A stretch of DNA of 64,000 bases, from the NCBI RefSeq assembly GCF_007992435.1, contig NZ_BKAG01000010.1, positions 124,001-188,000 of the forward strand, given 5' to 3'. Under the pieces are notes generated by a model that searched no databases, had not been told where the DNA came from, and saw nothing but the letters and a program-made list of their open reading frames with translations. This document shows positions 38,224-47,058 of this stretch, piece by piece; position 1 is the first letter of the stretch; every line of letters begins with the position of its first letter. This DNA is from Prosthecobacter gellanilyticus. Its GTDB lineage: Bacteria; Verrucomicrobiota; Verrucomicrobiia; Verrucomicrobiales; Verrucomicrobiaceae. A program made the position numbers and the translations under genes.

Positions 38224-38877
38224 TCATGCAGAGGGCACTTGTTTGCCTGCTTTTCGCGCCACAGTGATGAAAGCCTCCTGCAAATAAAAAGGCTCCAAGG
38301 GTTCCTCAGCACGGCTTATCACCTCATTTTCAGGTAGTTGTGAAACCAGCCTGCCCAGTGAGACTACATCTGGATGCGCCAAGGTAACGACATCCAGACC
38401 GAGAGGCACCTTCGCATCAAAAGTCAGCCAGGTCCCCCCAGCCTCGACAAGGGATGCGGCTTCTTCCGCAATCATCAGGCGGGGTGCCTGCACCATGCGG
38501 CCAAATTCCACCACTGCGTGGTAGTATTGCCCACGCCTTGCATCCCCCAAAACCGAGTAAGTCCCCACCTTCGAGGTAGCGATGGACGGCCATCCAAGAA
38601 CTGGCCAGCCGCGAGACAGAGCCACTCCCTGGGCAGCAGCGATGCTGATGCGCACCCCGGTATAGGATCCCGGTCCGGTGCCGATCACCAGCACAGCGCT
38701 TCTCCCCTGAGGGATGGCGGCGAGGGCTTCCGTCAGCGGCGCAAAGACCTGCGCATTGTGGGACCGCTCAGACTGAAACGTAGATTCAAACAGCACCTCT
38801 TCCCCGTCCACCACAGCCAATGCCCCACGGGACGTGGAGAGATCAAGGGCGAGGACAAGCGGAGACGGCTGGGACAT
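38224..38877 (-). CDS. tsaB: tRNA threonylcarbamoyladenosine biosynthesis protein TsaB
   Basis: The 217-residue protein matches TsaB: LALDLSTSRGALAVVDG at the N-terminus, SHNAQVFAPLTEAL, then GPGSYTGVRISIAAAQGVALS, the family hallmark. It ends LEPFYLQEAFITVAR. TsaB is the non-catalytic partner of TsaD in making t6A on ANN-decoding tRNAs. The start is set at 38877 because AAGGGGAG lies just upstream. The frame could be read further to 39006, but that part covers the first structured repeat. The tandem RNA-like elements at 38951-39085 and 39126-39258 lie directly upstream on the same strand. Confidence 0.93.
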   Translation of the reverse strand: MSQPSPLVLALDLSTSRGALAVVDGEEVLFESTFQSERSHNAQVFAPLTEALAAIPQGRSAVLVIGTGPGSYTGVRISIAAAQGVALSRGWPVLGWPSIATSKVGTYSVLGDARRGQYYHAVVEFGRMVQAPRLMIAEEAASLVEAGGTWLTFDAKVPLGLDVVTLAHPDVVSLGRLVSQLPENEVISRAEEPLEPFYLQEAFITVARKAGKQVPSA

Positions 38878-38950
38878 GAAGCTCCCCTTTCCAACCACGG
38901 AAAGCCTGCCTTGGAAACATGAAAATGCCCCTCTCCACTCGGGGACCTCC

Positions 38951-39085
38951 GGACAAAAAGGAGGCGCGGGGTCCTTTCGGATCTCCGCGCCTAGCGGCCA
39001 TTTCACTTGGACTCTTCATTGAAGTCGAGTTCCAAAGACGTGGTCACTGATGGATCGCCTGCCCCTTCACCGGCGGATGTATCAC
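38951..39085 (-). ncRNA. Candidate structured RNA element, copy 1 (leader of tsaB)
   Basis: About 135 nt, minus-strand sense. It begins near the CGGATGTATCAC motif at 39074-39085, carries the 18-nt box (39040-39057; plus-strand GTGGTCACTGATGGATCG), and ends in a hairpin. The hairpin pairs AGGCGCGG (38962-38969) with CCGCGCCT (38985-38992), with a further inner helix of GATCC/GGACC closed by GAAA on the minus strand. It runs into a T-rich tail. The terminator ends about 75 bases before the tsaB start. Two other copies lie at 39126-39258 and 40495-40630. Confidence 0.6.
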
Positions 39086-39125
39086 GCGCAGATTATTTCC
39101 AAACATCTGCCGCAGCCCTCCGCTC

Positions 39126-39258
39126 GGACAAAAAAGAGGCGCGGGGCTCTTTCGAGTCTCCGCGCCTGAAGGCCACTGGCTCATTTCTCTTCTTATGGTC
39201 GAGGCCTGAAGTCGTGGTCACTGATGGATCGCTGCTGATTCTCCGGGTGGATGTACTT
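39126..39258 (-). ncRNA. Candidate structured RNA element, copy 2 (in tandem with copy 1)
   Basis: A second copy arranged like copy 1. The box is at 39214-39231 and the hairpin arms at 39137-39144 and 39160-39167. The inner helix reads GACTC/GAGCC closed by GAAA on the minus strand, different in sequence from copy 1 but still paired. The tail on the minus strand is CTTTTTT, a good U-tract. Box-to-hairpin spacing is 46 nt here against 47 in copy 1. It starts about 70 bases after the stop of the WD40 gene, behind that gene's own terminator-like hairpin. Confidence 0.6.
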
Positions 39259-39284
39259 GGGTGAAGTTTTTCCGCAGATTCCAC

Positions 39285-39311
39285 AAAAACTTCCGGCGCT
39301 GGACAGCGCGG
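39285..39311 (-). terminator. Probable intrinsic terminator of the WD40 gene
   Basis: On the minus strand a hairpin with GCGCT/AGCGC arms around a GTCC loop is followed by GGAAGTTTTTG. It lies 18 bases after the WD40 stop and before element copy 2, so copy 2 is likely to need its own promoter. Confidence 0.55.
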
Positions 39312-39328
39312 CCACTGTTTCGGATCAT

Positions 39329-40435
39329 CTATTTGGCATGGATCCGCCACAAGCGTGCGGTCGTGTCGAAGCTCCCTGTCAGCAGCACGCGGCTGTCAGG
39401 ACCGAAGGCAAGCGCACGCACCAGTTTGCCGTGCTGGAGCGGCAGGCCCACCGGCTGTCCGGTGGCGGCATCCCAGACATGCGCGGTGTTGCCGTAGCAG
39501 CCGGTCGCGGCAAATTTCCCATCCGGGCTGAACGCCACACAGCGCACGCCCGTGGGATGCTGGAGGGGCGGGCAGAGCGGCCGGCCGGTGGCCGCGTCCC
39601 AAAGTCGCGCCGTCTTGTCCATGCTGGCGGTGATCACACTCTCCCCCGTGGGGCTGAAGGCAGCAGCGCGTACCTGGTCGTCATGCCCCAGGGGTGGGGT
39701 CAGAGGCTGGCCGGTCAAAGCATTCCACACACGGGCCGATTTATCGAGACTGCCGGTCAGCAGCTTCGTGCTGTCGGGGCTGAAGGACAGGGATCGTATG
39801 GAACCTTCCTGCCGGACTTCGGTGCCAAGAAGCTTACCGGTTTGCGCATCGAGCAGCTGCGCGACGCTGCCGTTACCACTGATCGCCGCGAGCTTCGAAT
39901 CGGGACTGAAGGCGACAGCGTAGAAGCGCTGGTGGTCGCCAATGTTATCGCCGACCGGCTGGCCGGTGCGTGCATTCCACAGGTGCGCTGTCCCGTCCGT
40001 CTTGCTGTCGTGACTGCTGGTAAGAATGACACCGCCATCCGGACGAAACGCCAGCGAATAGACAAACCCCGGATGCGGCAGGATGGCGACCAGCTTTCCG
40101 CTGGCCACATCCCAGAGTTTAGCGCCCTTGTCACTGCCGCCGACGACCTGCGCGCTGTCCGGACTAAACGCAACCGGGTACACCCCGCCCTCGTGCGGCA
40201 GCGGTTCGCCATGCAGTTTGCCGGTCGCCACCTCCCAGATGCGCAGGAAATGATCCGCGCAACCCGTCGCCGCCCACTTCCCGTCTGGACTCAGCGCGAC
40301 CCCGTGAATGTCCGCCGGATGCGCCAACGGCGGAACCAGAGGTGACACCACAAACTCCTCGGCACGGAGCAGCATGGCTGGGACGATGATAGCGACGATA
40401 GCGGCGCGACAGAGATGCAGGGCGGAATGCGGCAT
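39329..40435 (-). CDS. Exported WD40 repeat protein
   Basis: The 368-residue protein has a signal peptide (residues 1-25, ending LLRAEE) and about eight WD40 blades, each ending in patterns such as ADHFLRIWEVATGK, DKSARVWNALTGQP, MDKTARLWDAATGRP and FDTTARLWRIHAK. The blades are closely similar to one another, as in recently amplified repeats. It should be a periplasmic or surface scaffold; no catalytic domain is visible. Upstream on the same strand, 60 bases before the start, is copy 3 of the RNA-like element. Confidence 0.9.
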   Translation of the reverse strand: MPHSALHLCRAAIVAIIVPAMLLRAEEFVVSPLVPPLAHPADIHGVALSPDGKWAATGCADHFLRIWEVATGKLHGEPLPHEGGVYPVAFSPDSAQVVGGSDKGAKLWDVASGKLVAILPHPGFVYSLAFRPDGGVILTSSHDSKTDGTAHLWNARTGQPVGDNIGDHQRFYAVAFSPDSKLAAISGNGSVAQLLDAQTGKLLGTEVRQEGSIRSLSFSPDSTKLLTGSLDKSARVWNALTGQPLTPPLGHDDQVRAAAFSPTGESVITASMDKTARLWDAATGRPLCPPLQHPTGVRCVAFSPDGKFAATGCYGNTAHVWDAATGQPVGLPLQHGKLVRALAFGPDSRVLLTGSFDTTARLWRIHAK

Positions 40436-40494
40436 GAACCAGAAACGACCGGAACACCGGGAAGTTTCCCAGGCACTTTTGACAGCGTGATCAT

Positions 40495-40630
40495 GGACAG
40501 CAAAGAGGCGCGGACCTTTTAAGGGGTCTCGCGCCTGACGGCCACTTCTTCACGTGCTCTTCTTCATCGGTCGAGCTTAAAGTCGTGGTCAGTGATGGAT
40601 CGGGCCTGTCCTTCTACGCGGATGCATCAC
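40495..40630 (-). ncRNA. Candidate structured RNA element, copy 3 (leader of WD40 gene)
   Basis: The third copy. The box is at 40585-40602 with one substitution against copies 1 and 2 (plus strand GTGGTCAGTGATGGATCG). The hairpin arms are 40506-40513 and 40529-40536, one end pair being a G-U. The inner helix is GACC/GGTC, again a different but complementary sequence. The U-tract is short (TTT). Box-to-hairpin spacing is 48 nt. The hairpin ends about 65 bases before the WD40 start. No gene precedes it on the minus strand before fabD (which is on the plus strand), so it would need its own promoter in 40630-40771. Confidence 0.58.
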
Positions 40631-40771
40631 GACACATTTTTTCTCTTTTCTTTGGGCCAGTGCCCGGCAGGCCTGGTCAGGAAACTGAGGCACAAGGGCT
40701 TGCATCGCCGGATGGCCGGTGCTCAATGACTCTTCCAACCGTCTCACCAACCTCCTCCCACTTTCCAATTC

Positions 40772-41704
40772 ATGTCCAAACCCGTCGTTCTCCTCTTCGC
40801 TGGCCAAGGTGCTCAAAAAGTCGGCATGGGCAAAGATCTCGCTGAGTCCTTCCCCTCCGTCCGCGCCCTCTTTGACCAGGCTGATGCCGCCATCGGCTAC
40901 TCCCTGACCCAGATGATGTTTGAGGGCCCGATGGAAGAACTGACGAAGACCAGCCGCTGCCAGCCTGCCCTGTATGCGCACGGTCTGGCCTGCCTCAACG
41001 TACTGAAGGAAAAGGTTCCCGGTCTCCAGGTCGCCGCCACGGCCGGGCTCTCGCTCGGCGAGTTCACCGCACATGCGGCAGCTGGCACCTTTGATTTCGC
41101 CACAGGGCTGAACCTCGTCTTCCAGCGCGGCAGCTTCATGGAAGAAGCCTGCGAACAGACCAAGGGCGCCATGCTGGCCATGCTCGGTGGTGAAGAGAGC
41201 GCCATCCGCGAGCTTGCTGCTGAATGTGATGTCGATGTCGCCAACCTCAATGCCCCCGGCCAGATCGTGCTGAGCGGGAGTGTGGACGGAATCAATGCCG
41301 CTGCAGCGAAGGCCAAGGACAAAGGCATCAAGCGTGCCATCCCCCTCCCTGTGGCCGGCGCTTATCACAGCCGTCTCATGAAGAGCGCGCAGGACAAGCT
41401 TGCCGCAGCGCTTGCCAGCGCCGCGATCGCCGAACCAACTGTGCCGGTGGTGTGTAACTACGAAGCTCGCGCCGTGAAGACGCCGGATGAGATCCGTGCC
41501 ACCCTCACCGCCCAGGTTACAGGCAGTGTCCGCTGGGTGGAGTCCATGCAGGCTCTGCGCGCCGCCGGTCATGAGCTGTTCATCGAACTCGGCCCTGATG
41601 CCACCCTTGCCGGTCTCATGGGCAAGATCGACAAAACGGCCAAGGTCATCTCCATCAAGGACCTCGCCAGCCTCGAGGCGGCGGTGGCTGAACTGAACGC
41701 CTAA
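40772..41704 (+). CDS. fabD: Malonyl CoA-ACP transacylase (FabD)
   Basis: The 310-residue protein has the complete acyltransferase fold with FAGQGAQKVGMGKDL at the N-terminus, the active-site GLSLGE with S94, the RGSFMEEAC segment, and AGAYHSRLM with the catalytic His. It transfers malonate from CoA to ACP for fatty acid elongation. Like fabH it is separated from other fatty-acid genes in this window. A strong hairpin follows at 41726-41759. Its upstream region is shared with the divergent RNA-like element copy 3. Confidence 0.97.
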   Translation: MSKPVVLLFAGQGAQKVGMGKDLAESFPSVRALFDQADAAIGYSLTQMMFEGPMEELTKTSRCQPALYAHGLACLNVLKEKVPGLQVAATAGLSLGEFTAHAAAGTFDFATGLNLVFQRGSFMEEACEQTKGAMLAMLGGEESAIRELAAECDVDVANLNAPGQIVLSGSVDGINAAAAKAKDKGIKRAIPLPVAGAYHSRLMKSAQDKLAAALASAAIAEPTVPVVCNYEARAVKTPDEIRATLTAQVTGSVRWVESMQALRAAGHELFIELGPDATLAGLMGKIDKTAKVISIKDLASLEAAVAELNA

Positions 41705-41725
41705 CATTCAATTTGGCTAACGCAC

Positions 41726-41759
41726 GAAGCGGGACAACCCAAAAGGTTGTCCCGTCTTC
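41726..41759 (+). terminator. Hairpin terminator after fabD
   Basis: CGGGACAACC (41730-41739) and GGTTGTCCCG (41745-41754) form a perfect 10-bp stem around CAAAA; flanking GAAG/CTTC extends it. The T-content after the stem is low, so it may also serve the convergent DUF1800 gene. Confidence 0.75.
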
Positions 41760-41770
41760 ATGTCAGGCCA

Positions 41771-44700
41771 TCACCGCATCACCGCGCCCTCCGGCGTCAC
41801 CAGCGCGAGATAAGCCGCCACACGCGCACGTGCAGTCGTTTGCGCGACCGGGATCTGCGACAGTGCATTCAAAATGAAGGTGCGACTGCTTGGCCGCATC
41901 TTGCCCGCGCAGAAGATCAGGTTCAGGTGGTCCACCAGGCGCTCGGGATTCGCGGCCAGATCCTTCTCGCGGGACAGGTCCACCGGGAAGTTATAGGTGT
42001 CCCACAGACGGAAACCATTCTCCAGCATGTCCCAAAGCCGGTTAGGATACGAGATGGCGCTGTAACTATCCGTGATCTGGAAAACCGGCGCCGTCAGATT
42101 GCTCTGAGTCAGCAGACCTGGAGCCTTGTAGTCCGGGCGATAGAAGTTGAAGACGCTCGGGGCATAGGTCGGCTCCTGGCGGCTGTCATTGTAGAAGTCA
42201 TTCCAGTCCCACCACAGGAGGTCAGGCACCTGCTTCATGCCAAAGGCGCGAGCGAGAGCCATGGCACGAATCACAGGTTCCTTCAGACGGCCGAAGGAAG
42301 CACCTTCTGTGTAGCGCGGATCACGTGCTTCGACATCCAGCAGGATGGCCCGCACCACGGCGCCTAGATCACCGCGCACACCGCTGCCATTGTTGGCAAA
42401 CACCGCGCTCACGCGCTGCACGTAGGCGGGACTTGGATTGTCTGTCACCAAGAACTGAATCAATTGCTTCCCGATGAACACCCCAGTGTTGGGATGATTG
42501 AAGAGGAAATCGAGCGAGTCGGTGACATCACGCAGGGCATTTTCATCCGTCATCGGACGTGCTGGCAGAACAAGGCCGCCGAGCAGCGCCTTCGTGCCGA
42601 AATCGTGATACTCCGCATGCAGGCTCATCGGCGTGGCATAGTCCTGCTCCGTCCACCCGCCGCCGAACCAATTGTGATTGCCGAACCAAAAGCCTGTCAT
42701 CACACGCGCGAGCTGGGTGATGTCCGCATTGGTGTAGGTGGGGATGGGCTGGCCAAAGCCATCAAGCTGCCTTGAACCATCCGGATTCAACTGCCAGAGG
42801 CCGATAGTGAAGAGCTGCATGACCTCACGCGCATAGTTCTCATCCGGATAACGGTTGATGGAGGGATCAGCCTTCTGATTGCCCACATGGCTGAGGTAGC
42901 GGCCCATGACCGGATGCATTGTCACCTCGGCGAGAATGTCCCGGTAGTTGCCAAAGGCATGACGCACGAAGATGTCATAGTAGTCAGCGATGCCGAGGCA
43001 GCGGTTCTCGATGTTTGCATCACGGCGTGAAGTCACCAGGATCTGGTTCAAAGCAAAGGCCACGCGCTGACGAAGCTGGTCCTCCCCCTGGATGACCGCG
43101 CGCGCAAAGGCGGTCTTCATGTTGTTGCCAAAGAGGAAGAGGTCAGGCTCGTCACCGCCATAGCTGTAGTCCAGCTTCTGGCGCTCCCCCAGCATGTCCG
43201 CATAGATGCCCTTGATATAGCCGGCATGATGTGTCGCCGGCTTGCCCACCTGCTCAGTGATCCAGGCTTCGTAGCCGAGCTGCTGCACGCGCTGGATGTC
43301 CTCCAGCGTCGGCCCAAAGGTGCCCTGCATGAGGAATCGAGAGGCCTGTGGCCGCGAGATGCCAGCGGCACTGCTTCCAGCCCCCGGGAAGCCACCGCTG
43401 CCTGCCGCCCCCTGAAACTGCTCCAGTAGCGTGGCGTAGTCTCCGCGCATGGTGCCTTCCGTGGTGCCGTCCTGGTTCGCATCCACCGGCACATCCGCAC
43501 GAGTGCTGGAAGCATTCGTGGTGCTGGAGCCAAGCACATTGGTTTCCGTCCAGTCACTCACGCCATCGTTGTCGGTATCGATGTCCAGAACCCGGGCTTC
43601 ATAGAATTTCGGCGGGCCAGATGTGATCACGCCTGTCAGCGTCTGACGATACTCCTCACCCACGGTCACCGGACTGCCCGCCACCTGGCTCCACGAGCTC
43701 ATGTCCGTGCTCTGCCAGACGCGGTGCTGCTTGTAGCGCAGCAGCGGCCAGCGCAGCGTCAGGTCATTGCCCGTGCGCTGGGTGTCCACCCAGAGGCGCG
43801 ACTTGGAATCAAACGGATTGGTGCCTGCGACGGCTTCATCGCCATTGCTCATGCCATCGCCATCCACATCGAGCAGAGAGTTGAGATTGAAACTGCCTGC
43901 CCACTGCTCCCAGGCATCGGACATGCCGTTGCCATTCAAATCCTCGCCCACGACACCGGAAGGCGCGCCGTGATGCATGGGAGGCTTGCTGCTGGCCAGC
44001 ATGGGGTTGCTGCCGGCCTGCACCTCGGCGCCGTCCTTTGCCAGATCATCATCGCTGTCGGCATCATTCGGGTTCGTGCCCGCGAGATACTCACGCAAGT
44101 TAGTTAGGCCATCCGCATCACCATCCAGGGAAGCGTCCGCGGATGAGCTGATGTTCAGGCTATAGGTCGTCTCCCAGGCATTGGGCATGCCGTCTTCATC
44201 ATTGTCAGCCCAGGCGCTGAAGGCGGGCATCTGCTCCAGGGCAGTGGGCTCGAAGAAAACCTGCACACCATCATGCGTCCACAGCCTGAAGCGATCTTCG
44301 TTAGGCGGGTCACGGCCGTCATCCCAAATGGCATTTCCATCCTGCACCCGGTTATGCGCAAAGCAGCCGTTAAAAGTGCTCGTCACGACTGTCTGGTTCG
44401 TGTCCATGTTCCGCACGGTGAAGGTCACATTCCAATTCGTCTGCACACCCGTGGGACAGGAGCCCTGCACACGAAACTGAAGGCGGTCCGAGATGTCCAC
44501 CGCACCGTGATTGCTGAAGCCCAGCAGCGGTCCGAGATCCGTCGTGGGAGGACTGTTCCAGTCACTGTCCCAGATGCCCTCGCCATCATTGCTCGGGCTG
44601 CTGAAGGCACCGTTCGGATTGGAATGGAAGTACCAGGTCATGCGCCCGCCACGCCGGGTCAGGGCCATGTAGACGGCATCGTTGCCTGAGTTATCCTCGC

Positions 44701-46906
44701 TGTTCTGGATCGAGATGGAGAAAAGATCACCAGCACGCCAGTCATTCCCTTCATCCACCTGACCGCGAGTGTGATCCCACACCACCTGCACATTGTCCAC
44801 GTTCCAATCAAAGCTGTTCGTGCCAATCGCCTGGATCACCGGCATGCGAGGCGTCATTGTATCTGACCCGCGGGGGTTCGTCCCTTGAGCTACTTCCTCA
44901 CCATCGGAGCGTCCATCGCCATCGCTATCACTGACACTTGGCAAGGTCATGACTGGCTTCACAGCCAGTTCAGCACTGTCACTCAGGCCATCTCCATCCG
45001 TGTCCTTCAGCATGGGGTTGGTGCCAGTGTCAGTCAGACTCAAAAAGATTCCCGTTCCTGTCTCCACCAAGTCTTCGAGACCATCACCATCCGTGTCTCG
45101 CAAACGAGGGTCTGTGCGCCGGGTGTATTCCGCACCATTGCTCAGGTTGTCTCCATCCGCATCGAGGGAGGCATCGTTGACGCTCACCATGAGCTGATGC
45201 GCGAATTCCCACGCATCCGGCATTCCATCACCATCGCTGTCCGTGCTCATGTTCACGATCTGGATGGCATGGATGCCCCCTTCATGCCCGCTGTCGGAGA
45301 TCATCCGCACATTCAATGATGAGCCGCTCACATTGCGGAAATGCAGCGTGTTGCCACGCCAGGTTTGGGTGGCATCAGAGACGATGGGCTCGACGAAGCT
45401 CTGCTGCGGCCGTGTGGTGGCGCTCAGGAAATAGCGATCGGTCGTGGCATTGTTGTTCAGGCGGATGCGCGCATGAGCCCCGTCATACACCGAGCCCGCA
45501 TACACCACCACGTCATAGGTGATATACTGGATGCCAGACAGCGTCACACTGGCCTGCGTGGAGGAGGTGGCATTGAGATAACCATCCAGCAGTTTGCCCA
45601 GGGATGTGCTGCCATTGCTGCTGGCCCAGGCACCGCCGCTGGATGTCCATGCCAGTGTCACAGGCACGACCACGCCGGCGCTGTTCACCAGACTGTCCGC
45701 CACGGGGCTGACGATGTCTCCGTTGCCACCGTTTTGATTGCGCCAGCTTGTCAGAGCCCAGGTGCAGTTCCAGTTCCGCTGCGGAAAGAAGCCCGTCACG
45801 GCCTGGGGTGGCAGTGTGTTCAGCGGATGCACATCCGAGACAAACTTGATCCCGATCGCCGAATTGAAGAAAGGCGGAGTGCTGGCACCAGAGGCGGCAT
45901 TGTAGCCAGTGCGCAGTTCCCAGGCATCCCCTGTCCCGTCACCATCGGTGTCTGCGAGATTTGGATTCGCCATGGGTGAAGCGACCAGTTCATCACCATC
46001 ATTCACGGTGTCACCGTCCGTGTCCGATTTCAGCGGATCCGTGCCAGTGTTAGTGATGCTCACAAAGGTGCCCGTGCCAGTCTCAGCACCATCTTTGAGT
46101 CCGTCGTCATCACTGTCCGCATCCCGAGGCAGCGTGCCTCTTGTAAATTCCTGAACGTTAGTTAGGCCGTCACCATCCAGATCAAGAGCCGCATCGGATG
46201 CCAGATTGTCGTTCAGGCCATGATCCTGCTCCCACCAACGTGGCAGGCCATCACCATCCGCATTCAGCAGCGCCGTAGGATCAATCTCCAGAGTCAGCGC
46301 ATCCGGGCTGATCCCGCCATCGGTCGAGGAGTCTGGCGGGGCGAGACGGGTGATCTCCAGCACGTTTTCGCCGGCCACCGGAGTGAAGCTGCCCGAGTTC
46401 ACCTCAAGCACAAAACTGCCGTAGTCACGCACGGTGCGTGTGCCGAGCACGAACGAGGTGGCGAGATTGGCCCCGGTACGCCAGCGCACCCGGAAGGCGT
46501 GAATGCCGTAACCTTCATTGTAGCCGCCGCCGGGCAGTTCCCAGGAACCCCAGCAGTGATGGAAGTTCAGACGGATGCGCGCGGTGGACGTGGCTTGGGC
46601 CGGGGTGAGATTGAAATGAATGCGGCGAGTCGGGCTCCAGTCGCTGAAGCCGCTTTCAAAATTCGTCCAGGGCTCTGACACTGCCACCGTGCCGATCGGG
46701 GTCGGGTAGGTGCCTGCCAGGTAGTAGTCGTTATCTTTCACGTACGCACTGCCCGGGGCATTCGTGGGTCCACTGGTCCAGTTGAACTCCTCTGGATTGC
46801 CATTCCAGTTCCCGATCGACCACAGGGTGACAAAGTCAGCCTTTGCCACCCAGGGTAGCATCAGAGCAGGCAGCAATAGACATAAAAAGAGTCTCCGAGA
46901 AAACAT
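41771..46906 (-). CDS. DUF1800 protein with many calcium-binding-type repeats, exported
   Basis: About 1711 residues from the preferred start at 46906. After a signal peptide (ending WVAKADF) come long stretches of DxDGDG repeats of the thrombospondin type 3 kind, for example LNADGDGLPRWWEQ, DADSDDDGLKDGAE, DTDGDGLEDLVE and DVDGDGMSNGDE, separated by beta-rich modules of the carbohydrate-binding type. The C-terminal third is a DUF1800 domain beginning near ASRFLMQGTFGPTLEDIQRV and containing FAREVMQLFTIGLWQLNPDG-like sequence. DUF1800 proteins are regular partners of DUF1501 proteins, and a DUF1501 gene is divergent here with 152 bases between starts. Function unknown; surface or periplasmic role likely. 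Confidence 0.92.
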   Translation of the reverse strand: MFSRRLFLCLLLPALMLPWVAKADFVTLWSIGNWNGNPEEFNWTSGPTNAPGSAYVKDNDYYLAGTYPTPIGTVAVSEPWTNFESGFSDWSPTRRIHFNLTPAQATSTARIRLNFHHCWGSWELPGGGYNEGYGIHAFRVRWRTGANLATSFVLGTRTVRDYGSFVLEVNSGSFTPVAGENVLEITRLAPPDSSTDGGISPDALTLEIDPTALLNADGDGLPRWWEQDHGLNDNLASDAALDLDGDGLTNVQEFTRGTLPRDADSDDDGLKDGAETGTGTFVSITNTGTDPLKSDTDGDTVNDGDELVASPMANPNLADTDGDGTGDAWELRTGYNAASGASTPPFFNSAIGIKFVSDVHPLNTLPPQAVTGFFPQRNWNCTWALTSWRNQNGGNGDIVSPVADSLVNSAGVVVPVTLAWTSSGGAWASSNGSTSLGKLLDGYLNATSSTQASVTLSGIQYITYDVVVYAGSVYDGAHARIRLNNNATTDRYFLSATTRPQQSFVEPIVSDATQTWRGNTLHFRNVSGSSLNVRMISDSGHEGGIHAIQIVNMSTDSDGDGMPDAWEFAHQLMVSVNDASLDADGDNLSNGAEYTRRTDPRLRDTDGDGLEDLVETGTGIFLSLTDTGTNPMLKDTDGDGLSDSAELAVKPVMTLPSVSDSDGDGRSDGEEVAQGTNPRGSDTMTPRMPVIQAIGTNSFDWNVDNVQVVWDHTRGQVDEGNDWRAGDLFSISIQNSEDNSGNDAVYMALTRRGGRMTWYFHSNPNGAFSSPSNDGEGIWDSDWNSPPTTDLGPLLGFSNHGAVDISDRLQFRVQGSCPTGVQTNWNVTFTVRNMDTNQTVVTSTFNGCFAHNRVQDGNAIWDDGRDPPNEDRFRLWTHDGVQVFFEPTALEQMPAFSAWADNDEDGMPNAWETTYSLNISSSADASLDGDADGLTNLREYLAGTNPNDADSDDDLAKDGAEVQAGSNPMLASSKPPMHHGAPSGVVGEDLNGNGMSDAWEQWAGSFNLNSLLDVDGDGMSNGDEAVAGTNPFDSKSRLWVDTQRTGNDLTLRWPLLRYKQHRVWQSTDMSSWSQVAGSPVTVGEEYRQTLTGVITSGPPKFYEARVLDIDTDNDGVSDWTETNVLGSSTTNASSTRADVPVDANQDGTTEGTMRGDYATLLEQFQGAAGSGGFPGAGSSAAGISRPQASRFLMQGTFGPTLEDIQRVQQLGYEAWITEQVGKPATHHAGYIKGIYADMLGERQKLDYSYGGDEPDLFLFGNNMKTAFARAVIQGEDQLRQRVAFALNQILVTSRRDANIENRCLGIADYYDIFVRHAFGNYRDILAEVTMHPVMGRYLSHVGNQKADPSINRYPDENYAREVMQLFTIGLWQLNPDGSRQLDGFGQPIPTYTNADITQLARVMTGFWFGNHNWFGGGWTEQDYATPMSLHAEYHDFGTKALLGGLVLPARPMTDENALRDVTDSLDFLFNHPNTGVFIGKQLIQFLVTDNPSPAYVQRVSAVFANNGSGVRGDLGAVVRAILLDVEARDPRYTEGASFGRLKEPVIRAMALARAFGMKQVPDLLWWDWNDFYNDSRQEPTYAPSVFNFYRPDYKAPGLLTQSNLTAPVFQITDSYSAISYPNRLWDMLENGFRLWDTYNFPVDLSREKDLAANPERLVDHLNLIFCAGKMRPSSRTFILNALSQIPVAQTTARARVAAYLALVTPEGAVMR

Positions 46907-47058
46907 CCGGTCAGGATACCGGGAAATAAGCGGCGACGCAAGATGTGCGCCGTAACGAATGTGTCTGCGGAATACTCCCTTAGTGGGATTTGCCGACCAG
47001 CCCCAAATCCTGGCCAATGAAGGCTAGAACTCCTCCCCTGTCTTCGTTTCAGCGAACC

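Noticed and set aside
39007-39264. Plus-strand reading frame of 85 codons in the repeat region
   Set aside because: Its repeated VVTDGS words only reflect the conserved box of the two structured elements; no ribosome site or homology is visible.
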